From Phytophthora sp. 'mugwort' (Eukaryota; Oomycota; Peronosporomycetes; Peronosporales; Peronosporaceae), in NCBI GenBank assembly GCA_033558025.1, contig JAUCEF010000013.1, forward strand, positions 55,001-119,000: a stretch of 64,000 nucleotides of DNA, given 5' to 3'. The notes under the pieces are model-generated. The model was not told the DNA's origin. It did not search any database and worked only from the letters and a program-made list of their open reading frames with translations. The stretch's first letter is position 1; every line of letters starts with the position of its first letter. The translations under genes and the position numbers were made by a program. Positions 33,788-44,600 of the stretch are shown here, one piece after another.

Positions 33788-34336
33788 ATGCGGAGGTTCT
33801 CCTGTGCTGGGTCGTGGACGCGCCGCGACGTCTCCCGGCCACTCCATCGCTGCTTCAACAAATCATGTGCCTTGCCACAGAGCGAACCCCTGTCCTCCAC
33901 CGCGTGGGACAGTGTGCTCGCGTACGCGGACGGCGCTTCTCGCGGTAATCCTGGCCGCAGCGGGTGTGGTGCCTTGCTGGTGGATCCCTCGACGGGTCGC
34001 GTGCTGGCTACTGAGACCAAGTACGTGGGCGACCTGGAGACTAATAACGCGGCCGAATACCATGGTCTTATGCTGGCGCTGCGACTGGCGCAGCGACATC
34101 AGGCCATGCACGTGCATGTGCACATGGACTCGCAGCTTATTGTGCGGCAGATGCAGGGCCAGTACCGAGTCAAGGCAACCAACCTGAGGAGTTTGCACCA
34201 GCAATGCCAGGAGCTCAGTGCTGCGCTTCCCCACGTGACGTTCTCTCATGTGGCTCGAGAGGAAAATGCCGCCGCTGATCGGCTCGCCAACGAAGCAATC
34301 GACGAGTACGATGCCTTGACTCAGCGCGACAAGTGA
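33788..34336 (+). CDS. Ribonuclease HI (RNase H type-1), possibly organellar
   Basis: This intact single-exon gene of 182 residues encodes an RNase H fold that cuts the RNA of RNA:DNA hybrids. The four catalytic carboxylates are present: Asp48 in AYADGASRGNPG, Glu90 in TNNAAEYHG, Asp114 in HMDSQLIVRQ and Asp164 in NAAADRLANEA, and His154 lies in the usual HVAREEN position. The first 40 residues are rich in Arg, Ser and Cys with few acidic residues and may be a mitochondrial presequence. The start ATG has a good GGCC context and no earlier in-frame ATG was favoured. The domain resembles both cellular RNase HI of the plant/archaeal style and the RNase H of LINEs. Because it is standalone, intact and at the head of the gene island, a host function in replication or R-loop removal is likely. 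Confidence 0.85.
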   Translation: MRRFSCAGSWTRRDVSRPLHRCFNKSCALPQSEPLSSTAWDSVLAYADGASRGNPGRSGCGALLVDPSTGRVLATETKYVGDLETNNAAEYHGLMLALRLAQRHQAMHVHVHMDSQLIVRQMQGQYRVKATNLRSLHQQCQELSAALPHVTFSHVAREENAAADRLANEAIDEYDALTQRDK

Positions 34337-34755
34337 GCCATCACGACCAGTTAGACTGACAACTAATAGAGAATTAAGAGTTTCTGATGTTCACATGTAG
34401 TGATTTGCACCCAGACGATGGTGTGCCAGTTTTCAATATCGGTAATCCTATCGCTGCTGAGAGAATAAAGACATAATTGACTAGCAGAACTCGATCTGCT
34501 TTTGTCGATCAATATTGAAAGACGGATGAAGGTCGCCAATACTGCATACTAGATGAAATACCTAGTGAAATGACCACAAACGACTTTTCAAGAGGGAACT
34601 TAGTGTACATGTATGCTCGAGACAAGCGACTACGAAAAACATAACTACCGAGAAACCATGTAGCCATTTGTGTATCAATTCATCATGCAAGTTTGGTTCA
34701 TATTTTGCCAAAACATCGCGTTGCAGCGTCACTTGGCTTAATTAACGCTCCGAGC
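34337..34755. other. Intergenic spacer between convergent genes
   Basis: The 419-bp spacer holds the 3' ends of the RNase H gene (plus strand) and the membrane-protein gene (minus strand). An AATAAA motif lies at about 34464. No gene is visible. Confidence 0.5.
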
Positions 34756-36021
34756 CTACGTCGCTTTCTTGTTCGAGCTGCCATAAGCACTCAAATCCAC
34801 AAGTTCGGGGGCGAACAGGCCAGCAGAAGCAAAGCCCACAAACCAAGTGAATGGTCCGAGAAATGGCATCTGTAGCATGTAACAGAAGATGAGCCCGAAG
34901 CCTAGTCGTGCGGCATCACTACCACTTTGGTGCCAGTCCCGTTGGTCCGCACGACTGTCGTGACCCTCGCTTTCAATCTCCATGTCCGTGAGTAGATCGG
35001 TGCTGACGTTGGGGTCACCGTCCTTAGCTGCAGACTTAAGACGAGCGATAATGGGATCAAAGAGTTCGCGGATCATGGCCCGCGAGTCCAACCACATGTG
35101 CACGAGCTGCAGAGCTGCCTCACGCGTCGCTGGGAAGACGAAAGCCGCGAAGATAGGCACGAGGAACACCGCCTCCATGTGTCGAATGCTGCCATTAGAA
35201 GTAACAGACAAGGGTTAGCAACGCAACTTCACGTAATTCACCGACTGCAGTACTCAACAACAGGTTACCGATAGCCAAACTGCGCGATGGGGATGAGCAC
35301 GCCCAGCAGCGGTTTCGCCACAATAGCTACGAGGCCAAAGCCGAGCTGGCGCAGTCCAAAACGCATTAGGTGGCGGACGTATTCCCAGTCCCAGTAAATT
35401 GCTTTTTTCTGCAGACGTTGATACAAACGTCAGCCAGTCAGACGCTTACATCGCGCACTGCCAATATAGTAATTTGCTGCACCTTTCGAATAGCTTTGGC
35501 GAGTTCTGGGTCGCGCGTGGCGAGCCCTGCGAAGAAGGCATTCTCGAACATGCTGACGCTGAAGTAGCGACACACGCCGACGAGCAGGAACGGGACCGTC
35601 GAGGCGGCTGCATAGCGGAAGGCGCGTACGCTGGCGTCCACCGTCTCAGGGTTCAGGAAGAGAAGGCTGATCCACTCGAAGGGCAGCAGCAGCACGTGCA
35701 GCACGGCGGACAGCACGACGGCCATGATCAGCAGGATCTTCATGCTCCTACAACAGCATTGGGCAATGCCCGTTAGACGTAATGGAAGTATGCGCAACTG
35801 CAACTTTGACGTTTTCACCTCCAGAACTCATTGCGCACTTCATCGTCCGCCAGCGCTCGGAATGTGCCGGTCACTGCGCCAGAGCGTTGGTAAGACATAA
35901 ACACAAGAAGGGGGGGGGGGGCGATCGAGTTAAGCTACGCACCAGCGGCCGTCACGCCATACAAAAAACGCTTGCTGCGCGCGACGAGCTGTGTCGTGGT
36001 CAGCGTCTTGGACTCGGTCAT
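34756..36021 (-). CDS. Multipass membrane protein, EI24/RRT8-like, five exons
   Basis: Splicing the minus strand at GT-AG sites gives exons 36021-35943, 35873-35819, 35747-35483, 35408-35269 and 35188-34756, and a 323-residue protein. The four introns are 69, 71, 74 and 80 nt. The protein starts MTESKTLTTTQLVARSKR, and has hydrophobic segments at about 47-75, 90-105, 155-180, 185-200 and a final one with LGFGLIFCYMLQMPFLGPF. The segments FFAGLATRDPELAKAIRK and WFVGFASAGLFAPEL recall EI24/CysZ-like or fungal RRT8-type membrane proteins, but the match is from memory and the function is not known. A 12-base G tract (35910-35921, plus strand) lies inside intron 1. The loop at about 235-270 is acidic. 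Confidence 0.75.
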
Positions 36022-36871
36022 GGCTGATTCGTAAATGATATCAGGTGGATTGAAGCGACATGTTAGCTTTTTTGCAAATTATATTTTCAAAATAAATAGT
36101 ATTTTGCACCGGGTGAAAACCAAATGTACATGTATAATACCGACCTACAGTATGTTCCACTGTAATACATGTATACTGTAACACATGTATACTGGAAGCT
36201 CACCGTATACTACAATGTAGCAACATAGGTCGGCAGCTCGGAGTTGTCGACATATGCGCCGCACCGCACGCCGAAGACACCCAAGGAAGGAAGACCACGT
36301 CTCTGCCTCTAGTTACCACGCACCAACAGAAGAAAGACATCTGTTGTATGTGAACGTCAATTTAGCCAAAATCTTTCAGTACTTTAAAAAGCTACATGTA
36401 GTTTTTGTTTAGAAAACAACAAAACTGACGTTTGACCAATATGCGAGACTCAAACTCGAGACTCCATTTAACCTTACATCATGCGATCTTAGCCACCAGT
36501 TGTATTCAGAATTTTAGATAACATTTAGCATTGGTGGCTTCTCGGTAGTTGAGTCGAGATTTCATATGCAGGTGAATCAACCATTGGGAGCTAACCTTCG
36601 ATGTTAGGAAAAAAGCAAGCAAAGATACTGTGGGATGTTAATAATGACCTAAATTCGGCGATGGTGTGGTTTACATCACCTTGACTAGAATCTCGCTCGA
36701 TCGTCTCTTAGAGTTTCAAGGTTAGCGTTCCAGAAGCTCATGTAGATGTCGTTCCTGCATTAGCTTGCCGGAAACCATGTGTCGCGGTCTTCCTCTACCT
36801 CACCTGTCGACGCTCTTCTACATGTGATCTGACCATCCGCTTCGCCGCTTCTTGCTGGCATTCCTGTCGCG
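36022..36871. promoter_or_regulatory. Intergenic region between divergent membrane-protein genes
   Basis: The 850-bp spacer serves as upstream DNA for the multipass protein (minus strand) and the first symporter (plus strand). It contains a 16-bp tandem repeat, TGTAATACATGTATAC at 36161-36176 and TGTAACACATGTATAC at 36177-36192, with the palindrome ATACATGTAT, which could bind a regulator. Further TACATGTA-type text lies at about 36126 and 36394. No gene is visible. A function is inferred only from position. Confidence 0.35.
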
Positions 36872-38560
36872 ATGCCGTCCTCTTCTCCGTCCCCGCACGT
36901 CGGTGGTTCTCTCTGTCGCGTGAAGGCCCCACGCCTGCTGCCGCTTTTCCTCGGCGTGTTCGGCGGTGCCTTCGTGTCGCTGGGCGTGTCGCTTTCGGGT
37001 ATGCGCGCCGCCGTGGCCGTGCGTTGGCTACTGCGGCTTCCGGGCGACCTGCTGCTCAGCGCATTCGTGTGTCTCGTACTTCCAGCGACGGCACTGCACG
37101 CAGCACTCGTGGGCGCGGACATGGTGCGCGAGGTGCTCCAGCTCAAGACGCCGCCGACGCAGTGGATGCAACTCGCGGGAGCGGCGCTGGCCGCCTTCGC
37201 GCTGTCCACGCTGCTCGCCAGCCTCCTGGGCGCGCTGCTGGCTGTGGCACTGCAGTATCTCGTGCCAAGTAGCGCCGCGCTCGCGCACGTCTGGGGACTG
37301 ACGGCGGGCGCGACGGTAGCATTCGTGTGCCCCAGTACAGTGGCCAACGGGTCCGTGGCGTTGCAGAGCGACGGGACGCTCCAATGCGTTGAGAACGCCA
37401 CGACGTTCGTGATCGACGACGTGGCGCACACGTTCGTAGTGGACTCGATGGTCAAAGCTTCAAGCGTTATCGAACAGGTTGTGAAGGTGGTTGAGAGCGT
37501 CTTCCTGGAGAGTTTCGGGGCTGCATTCGTCGACGGTGACGTGCTGAGTCTTGTGGTGGGAGGACTCGTGCTCGGAGCAGCGCTAATGTATGTCGCCATG
37601 ACGGAGACAGCACAAGATGAAGACGCGGATAGCTGCGAGCAGCGTGGACGAGACGAAGAGCACGTCACGTTGCTGCAACTCGTCGCTCAGACTGAAGCGC
37701 TGGCGTGTCGAGTGCTCAGTTGGCTGCAGAAATATCTACCTATGACTGTAGCCTTTATGATCAGCAGCGTTTTGCTACAGTCATCGACAACTCCGTCCTC
37801 TTCAGACGACAGTGTTGACAGCACTGTGGTCGCTACCGCTTTGGCGTTCATGGCCGTGCTGCTTCTGGCATTGATACTCGACCTGGTGGTCATGATTTCC
37901 CTAGCTGCAGTCTTCACCCGATCCAACCCCTTCACCTGCTTGGAGCACCTCTTGTCAGCACAATTGCTGGCACTAAGTGCTGGGTCGTCTGTCGTTGCGC
38001 TTCCCGCCACCGTCTCCTGCCTTGTATCAAGCAAACGTGTGTCACCAAAGCTGGCCTTCATCCTGTGCTCTGCAAGTACAGTACTCAACCAGACGGGTAC
38101 TGCGCTCTATCTATCCGTCAGCTCGTTATTTGTACTGACTGCTTCATCAGCAGGTATGAGCAGCGATGAGCTGGCACTAACGCAGTCGGCAAGTACCATT
38201 ACGACAATGATCTTTGCTAACGTACTTATCGCGAGTGTGGTTTCGCCACTGCCTAGAGGACGCATGACCGCAGCGTTGGCAACGACTCTTGGTGCCGTCT
38301 TTGACGTGTCTGCTGGACCGCGTACTGTGTTGCTAGCGTTTCTGATGGCATTCGAGTGGATCACGGGGCCGTTCGTATCCTGTGTGAATGTCACGAACAA
38401 CGCGTTAGTTGCGTTGGTGCTTGCTCATTACTTCGAGACACAACCAGCGACAGAGGGAGCAGATCCAGATACGGTCGATAGTCCGATGCACGAGTCACCA
38501 GTATCCGACTTACGCCAGCAACGAGCGGTGGGAATGATCCACAGTGAGAATTGGGTATAG
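36872..38560 (+). CDS. SLC1/DAACS-family symporter-like protein 1
   Basis: This intact single-exon gene encodes 562 residues with about eight membrane segments, as in dicarboxylate/amino acid:cation symporters. Family motifs are visible but changed. The serine-rich loop reads LSAGSSVVALPAT (about 368-380). The ligand and Na-binding motif NMDGTA reads NQTGTALY (406-413), so the Asp is Thr. The C-terminal DxxRTxxNV motif reads GPFVSCVNV (499-507), so both the Asp and the Arg that hold the substrate in characterised members are absent. A region of about 100 residues with two glycosylation-like sites and acidic linker (150-265) is inserted in the extracellular loop and next cytoplasmic loop. It is probably a transporter or transporter-derived protein with different substrate. 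It lies 191 bp upstream of a paralogue on the same strand. Confidence 0.8.
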   Translation: MPSSSPSPHVGGSLCRVKAPRLLPLFLGVFGGAFVSLGVSLSGMRAAVAVRWLLRLPGDLLLSAFVCLVLPATALHAALVGADMVREVLQLKTPPTQWMQLAGAALAAFALSTLLASLLGALLAVALQYLVPSSAALAHVWGLTAGATVAFVCPSTVANGSVALQSDGTLQCVENATTFVIDDVAHTFVVDSMVKASSVIEQVVKVVESVFLESFGAAFVDGDVLSLVVGGLVLGAALMYVAMTETAQDEDADSCEQRGRDEEHVTLLQLVAQTEALACRVLSWLQKYLPMTVAFMISSVLLQSSTTPSSSDDSVDSTVVATALAFMAVLLLALILDLVVMISLAAVFTRSNPFTCLEHLLSAQLLALSAGSSVVALPATVSCLVSSKRVSPKLAFILCSASTVLNQTGTALYLSVSSLFVLTASSAGMSSDELALTQSASTITTMIFANVLIASVVSPLPRGRMTAALATTLGAVFDVSAGPRTVLLAFLMAFEWITGPFVSCVNVTNNALVALVLAHYFETQPATEGADPDTVDSPMHESPVSDLRQQRAVGMIHSENWV

Positions 38561-38751
38561 AAATAGTGAATAGTTGTATGTGTCGTCTAGAGATCATCCA
38601 GTGTGTACAGTTATATGTGAGATTGTGTTTCGTAGGGGTTTCGGGTGTGTGTGAAACTCCCGCTGTCATTTCGGTCGTGTAGTGCTCAATCAACAAGATA
38701 AAGTCGTCCAAGGAGACGGTCTACGCCATTAAAGACGTGACATTCCAAACG

Positions 38752-40557
38752 ATGGACTGGCAATTCGACGGGTTTCTGGAGTCCAAGCAAGACGAGCGTC
38801 TGACGAATGCAGCGACTCGGGCGGCAGCAGCAGGAATTCCAGCCGAATCCATGGAGACAGCGACGACCAGCTCGGATGATGTTGGAGGCTTGCCCTTTGA
38901 CAGTATCAGCAGACGTGATCCCGATCCGTTGACGATGACGATGAGTCCATCCGCTACGGCTCAATTCCGAGACCCCATGTCCACTTTCCACCATCACAAA
39001 GGTGTACCTTGGCCTGGTACCACGACGCAGACGCGTGGGGCAGCTCCAGACGAACAGGACGACATGCTAGTGGATTTGTACTACAAAACACCCAGTCTAT
39101 GGATGACAACCGTGGCAGGTGCGATCGGATTCCTCGCTGGTGCAGTGCTGAATAAATACCCCGTCAATGGAGATGCCCAACTGTGGATTGGAGTGCTCGG
39201 TTCTCTCTTGATCCGGGCTCTGGAATGCCTCACACTGCCTCTCATCTTTACGAGCGTCACGATTTGTTTCTCAAACTTGGTACTATCCGACAAGACGCGT
39301 CCTGTTCTAGCTCGATTGGCTATTTACTTCGTACTCGCAGCGTTGCTAGCAAGTTTCGTTGCCGTCGCTGTGACATTTTGTTTCGCCGGTTCTTTTGAGG
39401 TCAAAGCGGAGCCGCCAGTAGCGACGACAACCTTCCGATTCCTGTTACGGTGTCCGAATGGCCTGTATTTCTCTCGTCAAGACGACTGTACTGCTCAGTC
39501 CCTTCTAAAAGCTCAAGTCCTCACAGCTACCAACGTCACGGGTCTTCCGGATAAACTCCAGCGATCACTCGCGTCGGCCAGTGGAGTGTTCCCTGATACC
39601 TACAGCTTAATGACTCAGATCGTGCTCTTCTTTGGTGATTTCTTCACGGAAAACATCACCAACGCCTTCGTATCCGTCCAGTTTCATGGCGTCACGATCT
39701 TCAGTATGATCATTGGAGCCACAAGTATGGCAGTGCACGATCCGACAAATGGCGAGTTGAACCACGTCCTGGTGCTCATCCGACAGGTTCATGTCGTGCT
39801 CGAGCTGATCCTCAACTGGCTCGTGCCGTATATTCCTCTCGGGACGCTCTCCATGATGACGTACTCCATCATGACGGGCGAAGTGTCACAAGAAGCGATG
39901 CGCCACTCGCTCTACTTTACACTGACGATGGTAGTCGCTCTACTTGCCAATTTCCTCTTCGTGGCTTGTGTGTTCTACGTGATTCTCGTACGACGGAATC
40001 CGCTGAAGTTCACGTGGTTCCTCATGCCTGGAGTCATTTTCATGCTGGCCACGGGCAACTACTTGGCCACAATCCCCGTCCTCATTCGCAGTCTGGAAAA
40101 GTCTCGACAGGTCTCGCGTACGATGGCACAATTCACCATTTGTCTCGGCGTCTGCCTGTGTCTTTGCGGTACGGCCGTCTTTTTCGTGGTAGCGCCAATC
40201 TTTATGGCCTACACCAGCGGCTTGGGCGACCTCGTGACTGCAGGTCGTGTCATTGCACTAGTCAGCGTTGCGACACTGAGCTCCATCGGTACTCCTATCG
40301 TGCCAGGCGCAGCATTGACATTCACGTGCACGATATGGCGCACTCTGTTCAGCAGTCAAGTGCCCGGGTCTTTCGTTTACGTCGTGTCCATGGAGTGGCT
40401 CATGTATCGCCTGCGTCGAACTTACAATATTATTGTGGCCGCTTTTATCGCACGTATTATTGCCGAGCAGCTTGACGAGACGGTGGAGGACGAGGACGAT
40501 CGCGTGTATCTTGACCAGCAGCTAGGATCGACACAAGGACGGGAGTACGCGTCATAA
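38752..40557 (+). CDS. SLC1/DAACS-family symporter-like protein 2
   Basis: The start is taken at ATG 38752, giving 601 residues. A frame extending 15 bases upstream starts at GTG and is unlikely in a eukaryote. The first 105 residues are hydrophilic and Ser/Thr/Asp-rich and probably cytoplasmic. The transporter core then follows with the ECLTLPLIFTSV segment (family LPLI motif), an Asn-glycosylation-prone loop, and a last third with NYLATIPVLIRSLEKSRQVS (serine-rich loop position) and SSIGTPIVPGAA (hairpin 2). The NMDGTA motif reads CLCGTA (469-474), and the C-terminal DxxRT motif reads RLRRTYNII. An acidic tail ends the protein. It is a diverged member like its upstream neighbour but shows low similarity to it, suggesting an old duplication. 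It converges with the CPBP protease gene, with only 35 bp between stop codons. Confidence 0.8.
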   Translation: MDWQFDGFLESKQDERLTNAATRAAAAGIPAESMETATTSSDDVGGLPFDSISRRDPDPLTMTMSPSATAQFRDPMSTFHHHKGVPWPGTTTQTRGAAPDEQDDMLVDLYYKTPSLWMTTVAGAIGFLAGAVLNKYPVNGDAQLWIGVLGSLLIRALECLTLPLIFTSVTICFSNLVLSDKTRPVLARLAIYFVLAALLASFVAVAVTFCFAGSFEVKAEPPVATTTFRFLLRCPNGLYFSRQDDCTAQSLLKAQVLTATNVTGLPDKLQRSLASASGVFPDTYSLMTQIVLFFGDFFTENITNAFVSVQFHGVTIFSMIIGATSMAVHDPTNGELNHVLVLIRQVHVVLELILNWLVPYIPLGTLSMMTYSIMTGEVSQEAMRHSLYFTLTMVVALLANFLFVACVFYVILVRRNPLKFTWFLMPGVIFMLATGNYLATIPVLIRSLEKSRQVSRTMAQFTICLGVCLCLCGTAVFFVVAPIFMAYTSGLGDLVTAGRVIALVSVATLSSIGTPIVPGAALTFTCTIWRTLFSSQVPGSFVYVVSMEWLMYRLRRTYNIIVAAFIARIIAEQLDETVEDEDDRVYLDQQLGSTQGREYAS

Positions 40558-40592
40558 TACTCTTTGCTTTGTTTTAATCGTTTCTTACCCTT

Positions 40593-41603
40593 CTACGTGG
40601 CCTTCCTAGCTCTCATTTTGCTGTGATGAAGAAGCTGTAGCTGTCTAGCAATTGCCACTGCGTAGATTGTCAATGCCACGAGTACTGACACGTAGTAAAC
40701 GGGGTCTGTGTGATCCATGATAATGGTCTTGGACAAACTTAAAGCAAAAGTATTGTTGATGATATGGAGCATCAGGCACTGCATAAGCGACCCTGACAGA
40801 GCAAGTTTGAGCGCTAGAAAGAGCCCCACGACCGACGCCCAAAGCACTTGAAACGTCACGTAACTCATTGAGTACTGCGTACCGACATGTCTTGCGTTGG
40901 CGACGTGGATGGCAGCGAACAAGAGGCTGGAGATCGCTGCACTCCACTTGACTCTTTGTAGTCGATTAAGAGCCACCAGCACGATCCCTCCTCGGAAGAA
41001 TAACTCTTCTTTGATCGGTGCGAGTAGCAACGTCTGCAGTATCTTCGCTATGGCCAGTGAGCCATCAGGCTGATGAATTGCCGTCTCAACATTCCTCCAG
41101 GACACCAGCACGTGAACTTCCGTCTGTTGCTGCCACAGTCTCAACGCCATCATAGCCACCATGTGAAGCACCACCGACACGGTACAAGTCTTCACGACGC
41201 TCCAGTCGAACCGCGCGAGTCTTCGCACAAGGAGCTGTTTCGGTTGGTGGAAGAACCAGCTCATGAACGTCACAAAGCCCCAGCCAAAGGTTGCGACCTC
41301 GCAGATCTGACTGACAGCGTCCATCGGCACATGATTCGCACCGACGGCAGTGAGCAACACGTGCAGGAGGCTGCGCATCACAGCTCCAATGACTGAGCCT
41401 GTTAGTAGCAGCATGAACGCACCGCCACCGACCAACGCCAGCTCCATGACCAGCACGACGCAACGGATCGTGGTCGGGATCTCGAACGGCGTCCGGGTCT
41501 CCTCCCGGTCCACGGCATCCGCCCCGTCCGGCGACTGAAGCGCCGTCAAAGCCGCCAAGACGCCGTTGGGCCTGGCCGAGAGCCACGTCCACGCGGTCGT
41601 CAT
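40593..41603 (-). CDS. CPBP-family intramembrane metalloprotease (CAAX protease-like)
   Basis: This intact 336-residue single-exon gene has the three motifs of the CPBP/Abi family: EExxxR as EELFFR (199-204), FxxxH as FAAIH (229-233) and HxxxN as HIINN (280-284). The Glu and His residues are expected to hold a catalytic zinc within the membrane. About eight hydrophobic segments surround them. In eukaryotes the related enzyme Rce1 removes the last three residues of prenylated CAAX proteins in the ER, but this protein is not clearly Rce1 and its substrate is unknown. The first 40 residues are hydrophilic. Its start lies 44 bp below the stop of the giant multidomain gene on the same strand, so the promoter must lie within that gene or the two share a transcript. 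Confidence 0.85.
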   Translation of the reverse strand: MTTAWTWLSARPNGVLAALTALQSPDGADAVDREETRTPFEIPTTIRCVVLVMELALVGGGAFMLLLTGSVIGAVMRSLLHVLLTAVGANHVPMDAVSQICEVATFGWGFVTFMSWFFHQPKQLLVRRLARFDWSVVKTCTVSVVLHMVAMMALRLWQQQTEVHVLVSWRNVETAIHQPDGSLAIAKILQTLLLAPIKEELFFRGGIVLVALNRLQRVKWSAAISSLLFAAIHVANARHVGTQYSMSYVTFQVLWASVVGLFLALKLALSGSLMQCLMLHIINNTFALSLSKTIIMDHTDPVYYVSVLVALTIYAVAIARQLQLLHHSKMRARKAT

Positions 41604-41647
41604 CGTCCTGTTCCTTCTCTGTAGTGACCGACAAAGACTCGACGCGC

Positions 41648-44600
41648 TCAGTTGAGACCGTCATAGGCGGTGAGCCCGTTCTCGTTTAGAATATCGTCGC
41701 GACCGCCGCCTTTGTCGGGATCCAGTAGCCACGCGCCCAGGTCGAAGAAGCTGTAGGCCATGGCGTAATGACCTGCAGTGTGGCCGTGGCTCTGTATCAT
41801 AAAGAGAGAACAGGTTGAGAGTTAGCGGAGACGTAGGTAGCAGATAAAGAGGACAGTGACATACATTCTGGTGATCCGGGTTGGCGCCCTTGGCCAGTAG
41901 CAATTGCGCCACCTTGAGATGATTATTCTGCGCGGCCAGCAGCAGCGGCGAGTTGCCATTGTCGTCGCCCTTATTGACGTGGAAGACGCTTTTCTCGAGC
42001 TGGTCGTTGTAGATGGTGCCCGTGCCAGGCGCGAACGGCGTCTTGACAGTCAACGGGTCGAACTTCCGCTCGGGAACGTCCTGTAGGGCCTCACGGACCT
42101 GCTTCATCTTACCGTGACGTACCAGGCTGCACAACTCGCTGAACGAGATCACTACGCGAGCTCCGATAGGAGCATCGTTCGAGCTTGGTGGTGGACTAAC
42201 AGACGACGTAGGAACGGGATTCGAGACGGCACTGACGGAGTTGCCGGTGGACGCCGGCATGGAACTTGTGCTGGGCCCTGAAGCTGTATCAGAGACTACA
42301 GAAGCTCCTGCACCGACGCCGCCCATGTTAGCTCCGTAGAGCTGTCGCATCTGGTTGTGCTCACGTAGTCGCATCTCCTCCACCGTTGTGAGCACCTTCT
42401 TGCGGTGTAAACGATGCTCCATACCCAGAGTATTACGGAGATCATCGTCTGTAAGATGAAGCAGCAAAGCGCCGTCAACGGTGGCGTCGGAGAAGGCACG
42501 TTTGTACTGCGCCAGTGCCAACGTGTCCAGCCAACGACCGACATCATTCACGCTCCAGGCCGCCACTTGCAACGGCTGCTGGCCAGGGAACCCACCAGGT
42601 GGGATACTCGACTGGAAGACGGAAGTTCCAGTCCTTGACGGCTCCTCGACGGCCGAGTTTTCGGGCCATCGCTGGTGCGACACAGCTGCAGCGCTCTCGA
42701 GCGTCAAGTGATGCGCTCCAATCTTTCGCATAGCACGCACCATGTTCATACTGCTGAAGTACGTCATTGACATCGACATAAAGCCGAACTTCATCATAGT
42801 CTCAGTCGACTCCATTAGCGACGCTGCTTCTTGCCTCTGTTGGTGTGTAAAACCTTGAGTAGGAGGTACAGCAGACACTCCACTACCAATTGGACTGAAA
42901 GTACCAGCTACAGAACTGTTCGTGAAGACACTACCTGGTCCTGGTGACATTGCGCTTGGAACTCCAACTCCAGTGCTCATGAGAACAGATCCAGATGAGA
43001 CGAAATCGAGTGCGAGCTGCGACCGCGTGTCCTGCTTCTCCCGGATCCGCGTCAGCTCCTTTTGCTGCTCTTCCAGCAACAATACGAGCTTTCGTTCGAG
43101 TGCCTTAAGCTCTTCTTCTTTCCGTAGTCTCTCCTGATCTACCCGTGCAAGTGTCTCCTCTAGTGTTGCAAGTTGCTCGCGTCTCTGAGCAATCTGAGCG
43201 AGCATCTGGGAGAATTCCCGATCCAGACGCATCTTTTGTTCGCGTAGTGCCCACTTGGCTGTCTCGTCCAGTGTGCGGTTAGCGCCACCAGGTGCGTTGC
43301 TGTCGGTCTCTGTCTGCCCCAACGCGAGCAGCTCCGTCTCAAGTAATCGAATACCCTCGTCAAACTCACAGATCTCCTGGATCAGCTTCTCGGCCTGAGC
43401 TTCGACGTCGCTCTTTTCACGGGTAAGTAATGCAACGTCGCTCTGCAGTTTCGTGCCGTAGAGTTTGTACTCGAGCAGTAGCTGTTTACCAAACGTTAGT
43501 CCCTGGGCTTGAGTCTTAGAGAAGAGGAACTTCTCACGCTCACGGGTGAAGCGTCGACGTCCCACAAGTCCACGGAACACACGCTGGATGTGCATGGCAG
43601 CATTACGCTCCATTCGCTGTCTGAACAGCCTCCGGCACGCGACGTACCGCCTCATTCGTTGCTGAATCCGGACGGCGGCGTCCTGGATCTGATGGCGTCG
43701 ACGCGTTACCGTGCGTTTTGCGAGCCAACCACGTGCGATTCGCTGGATGTCGAGCGCTGACAAGTACTCGAGCATGCGCTGTCTGTACGACGTCCGCCCC
43801 ATTTTGCCACGCCAATGACGCTGGAGCAACCGAACCGCCCAGTCTTCTCGTTTGAGGCCTTTGTATCGTCTACGAGCCACGCGCGCTCGCCAGAGACGCT
43901 GAAGATTAACAGCGCATTTTTCACAATGCAAACGCCGTGTCAGTGTGCGAGCGTAGAAGGCTCGGAACGCTCGTTGAATGACACGAGCCATGGCAGTCAT
44001 ACGCTGCAATCGCTTTTGATTACGACGCACACGCCAGCCCATGTACTCTTTGACTTCAGGTAGAAGCGGGTAGATTTTACTTCCCGCACCAGGTTGGTAC
44101 ACAACATTGGCGCTAATACGTTCAAACGCTGGAGTGGACGGATCCCAAGCCGTAAGGTTAATCAACTTGGATCGTTTGACTGGGTTCGAACTCGAGTGGG
44201 AATGAATATTGCTAGCAACAGCTCCAGAAGACCCCAGCGCAGCCTGTTGAGCAGTCTGTTGCTGGTGAAGACGCCACTGTGCGTCAACATGTAGTGGCTT
44301 CTGGAGACCGAGGCTTAGACCGCCACCACCATTGACAGCACGGGGCACAACGTCGTCAACTGTCTTCAACACACGATCAATGAAGGTGTCTTCGAAGTTG
44401 CGCTGGGGATTGTGCATCTTATGTTCGGACGGCGGTTGTTCGTCTTCACACCTTGAGTTCTGGTTCGTGCCATGAGGGACGTCATTGAACTCGTGGAATC
44501 CCGTGACCAGCTGTTCCAGCAGGACGAGGACGTTGTGTTTGCACTCTTGCAAGGCTTCGTGGCCACCAGGCAGCCAAATGACACAACTGGGACGTGTATT

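Noticed and set aside
36760..37668. 302-codon open frame on the minus strand
   Set aside because: It lies antisense to the first symporter, is rich in Ser, Ala and Thr with no domain, and follows from the high GC third positions of the real gene.
38737..38751. GTG start for the second symporter
   Set aside because: A GTG start is improbable in a nuclear gene and an ATG follows five codons later.
41086..41664. 192-codon minus-strand frame overlapping the CPBP protease
   Set aside because: It is a shifted frame of the protease gene and is rich in Gly, Arg and Asp without membrane segments or motifs.
41792..41864. Continuation of the giant protein past the last-intron donor site
   Set aside because: The unspliced frame loses the ankyrin pattern at once, while the GT-AG spliced frame completes the repeat and ends in a sensible stop.
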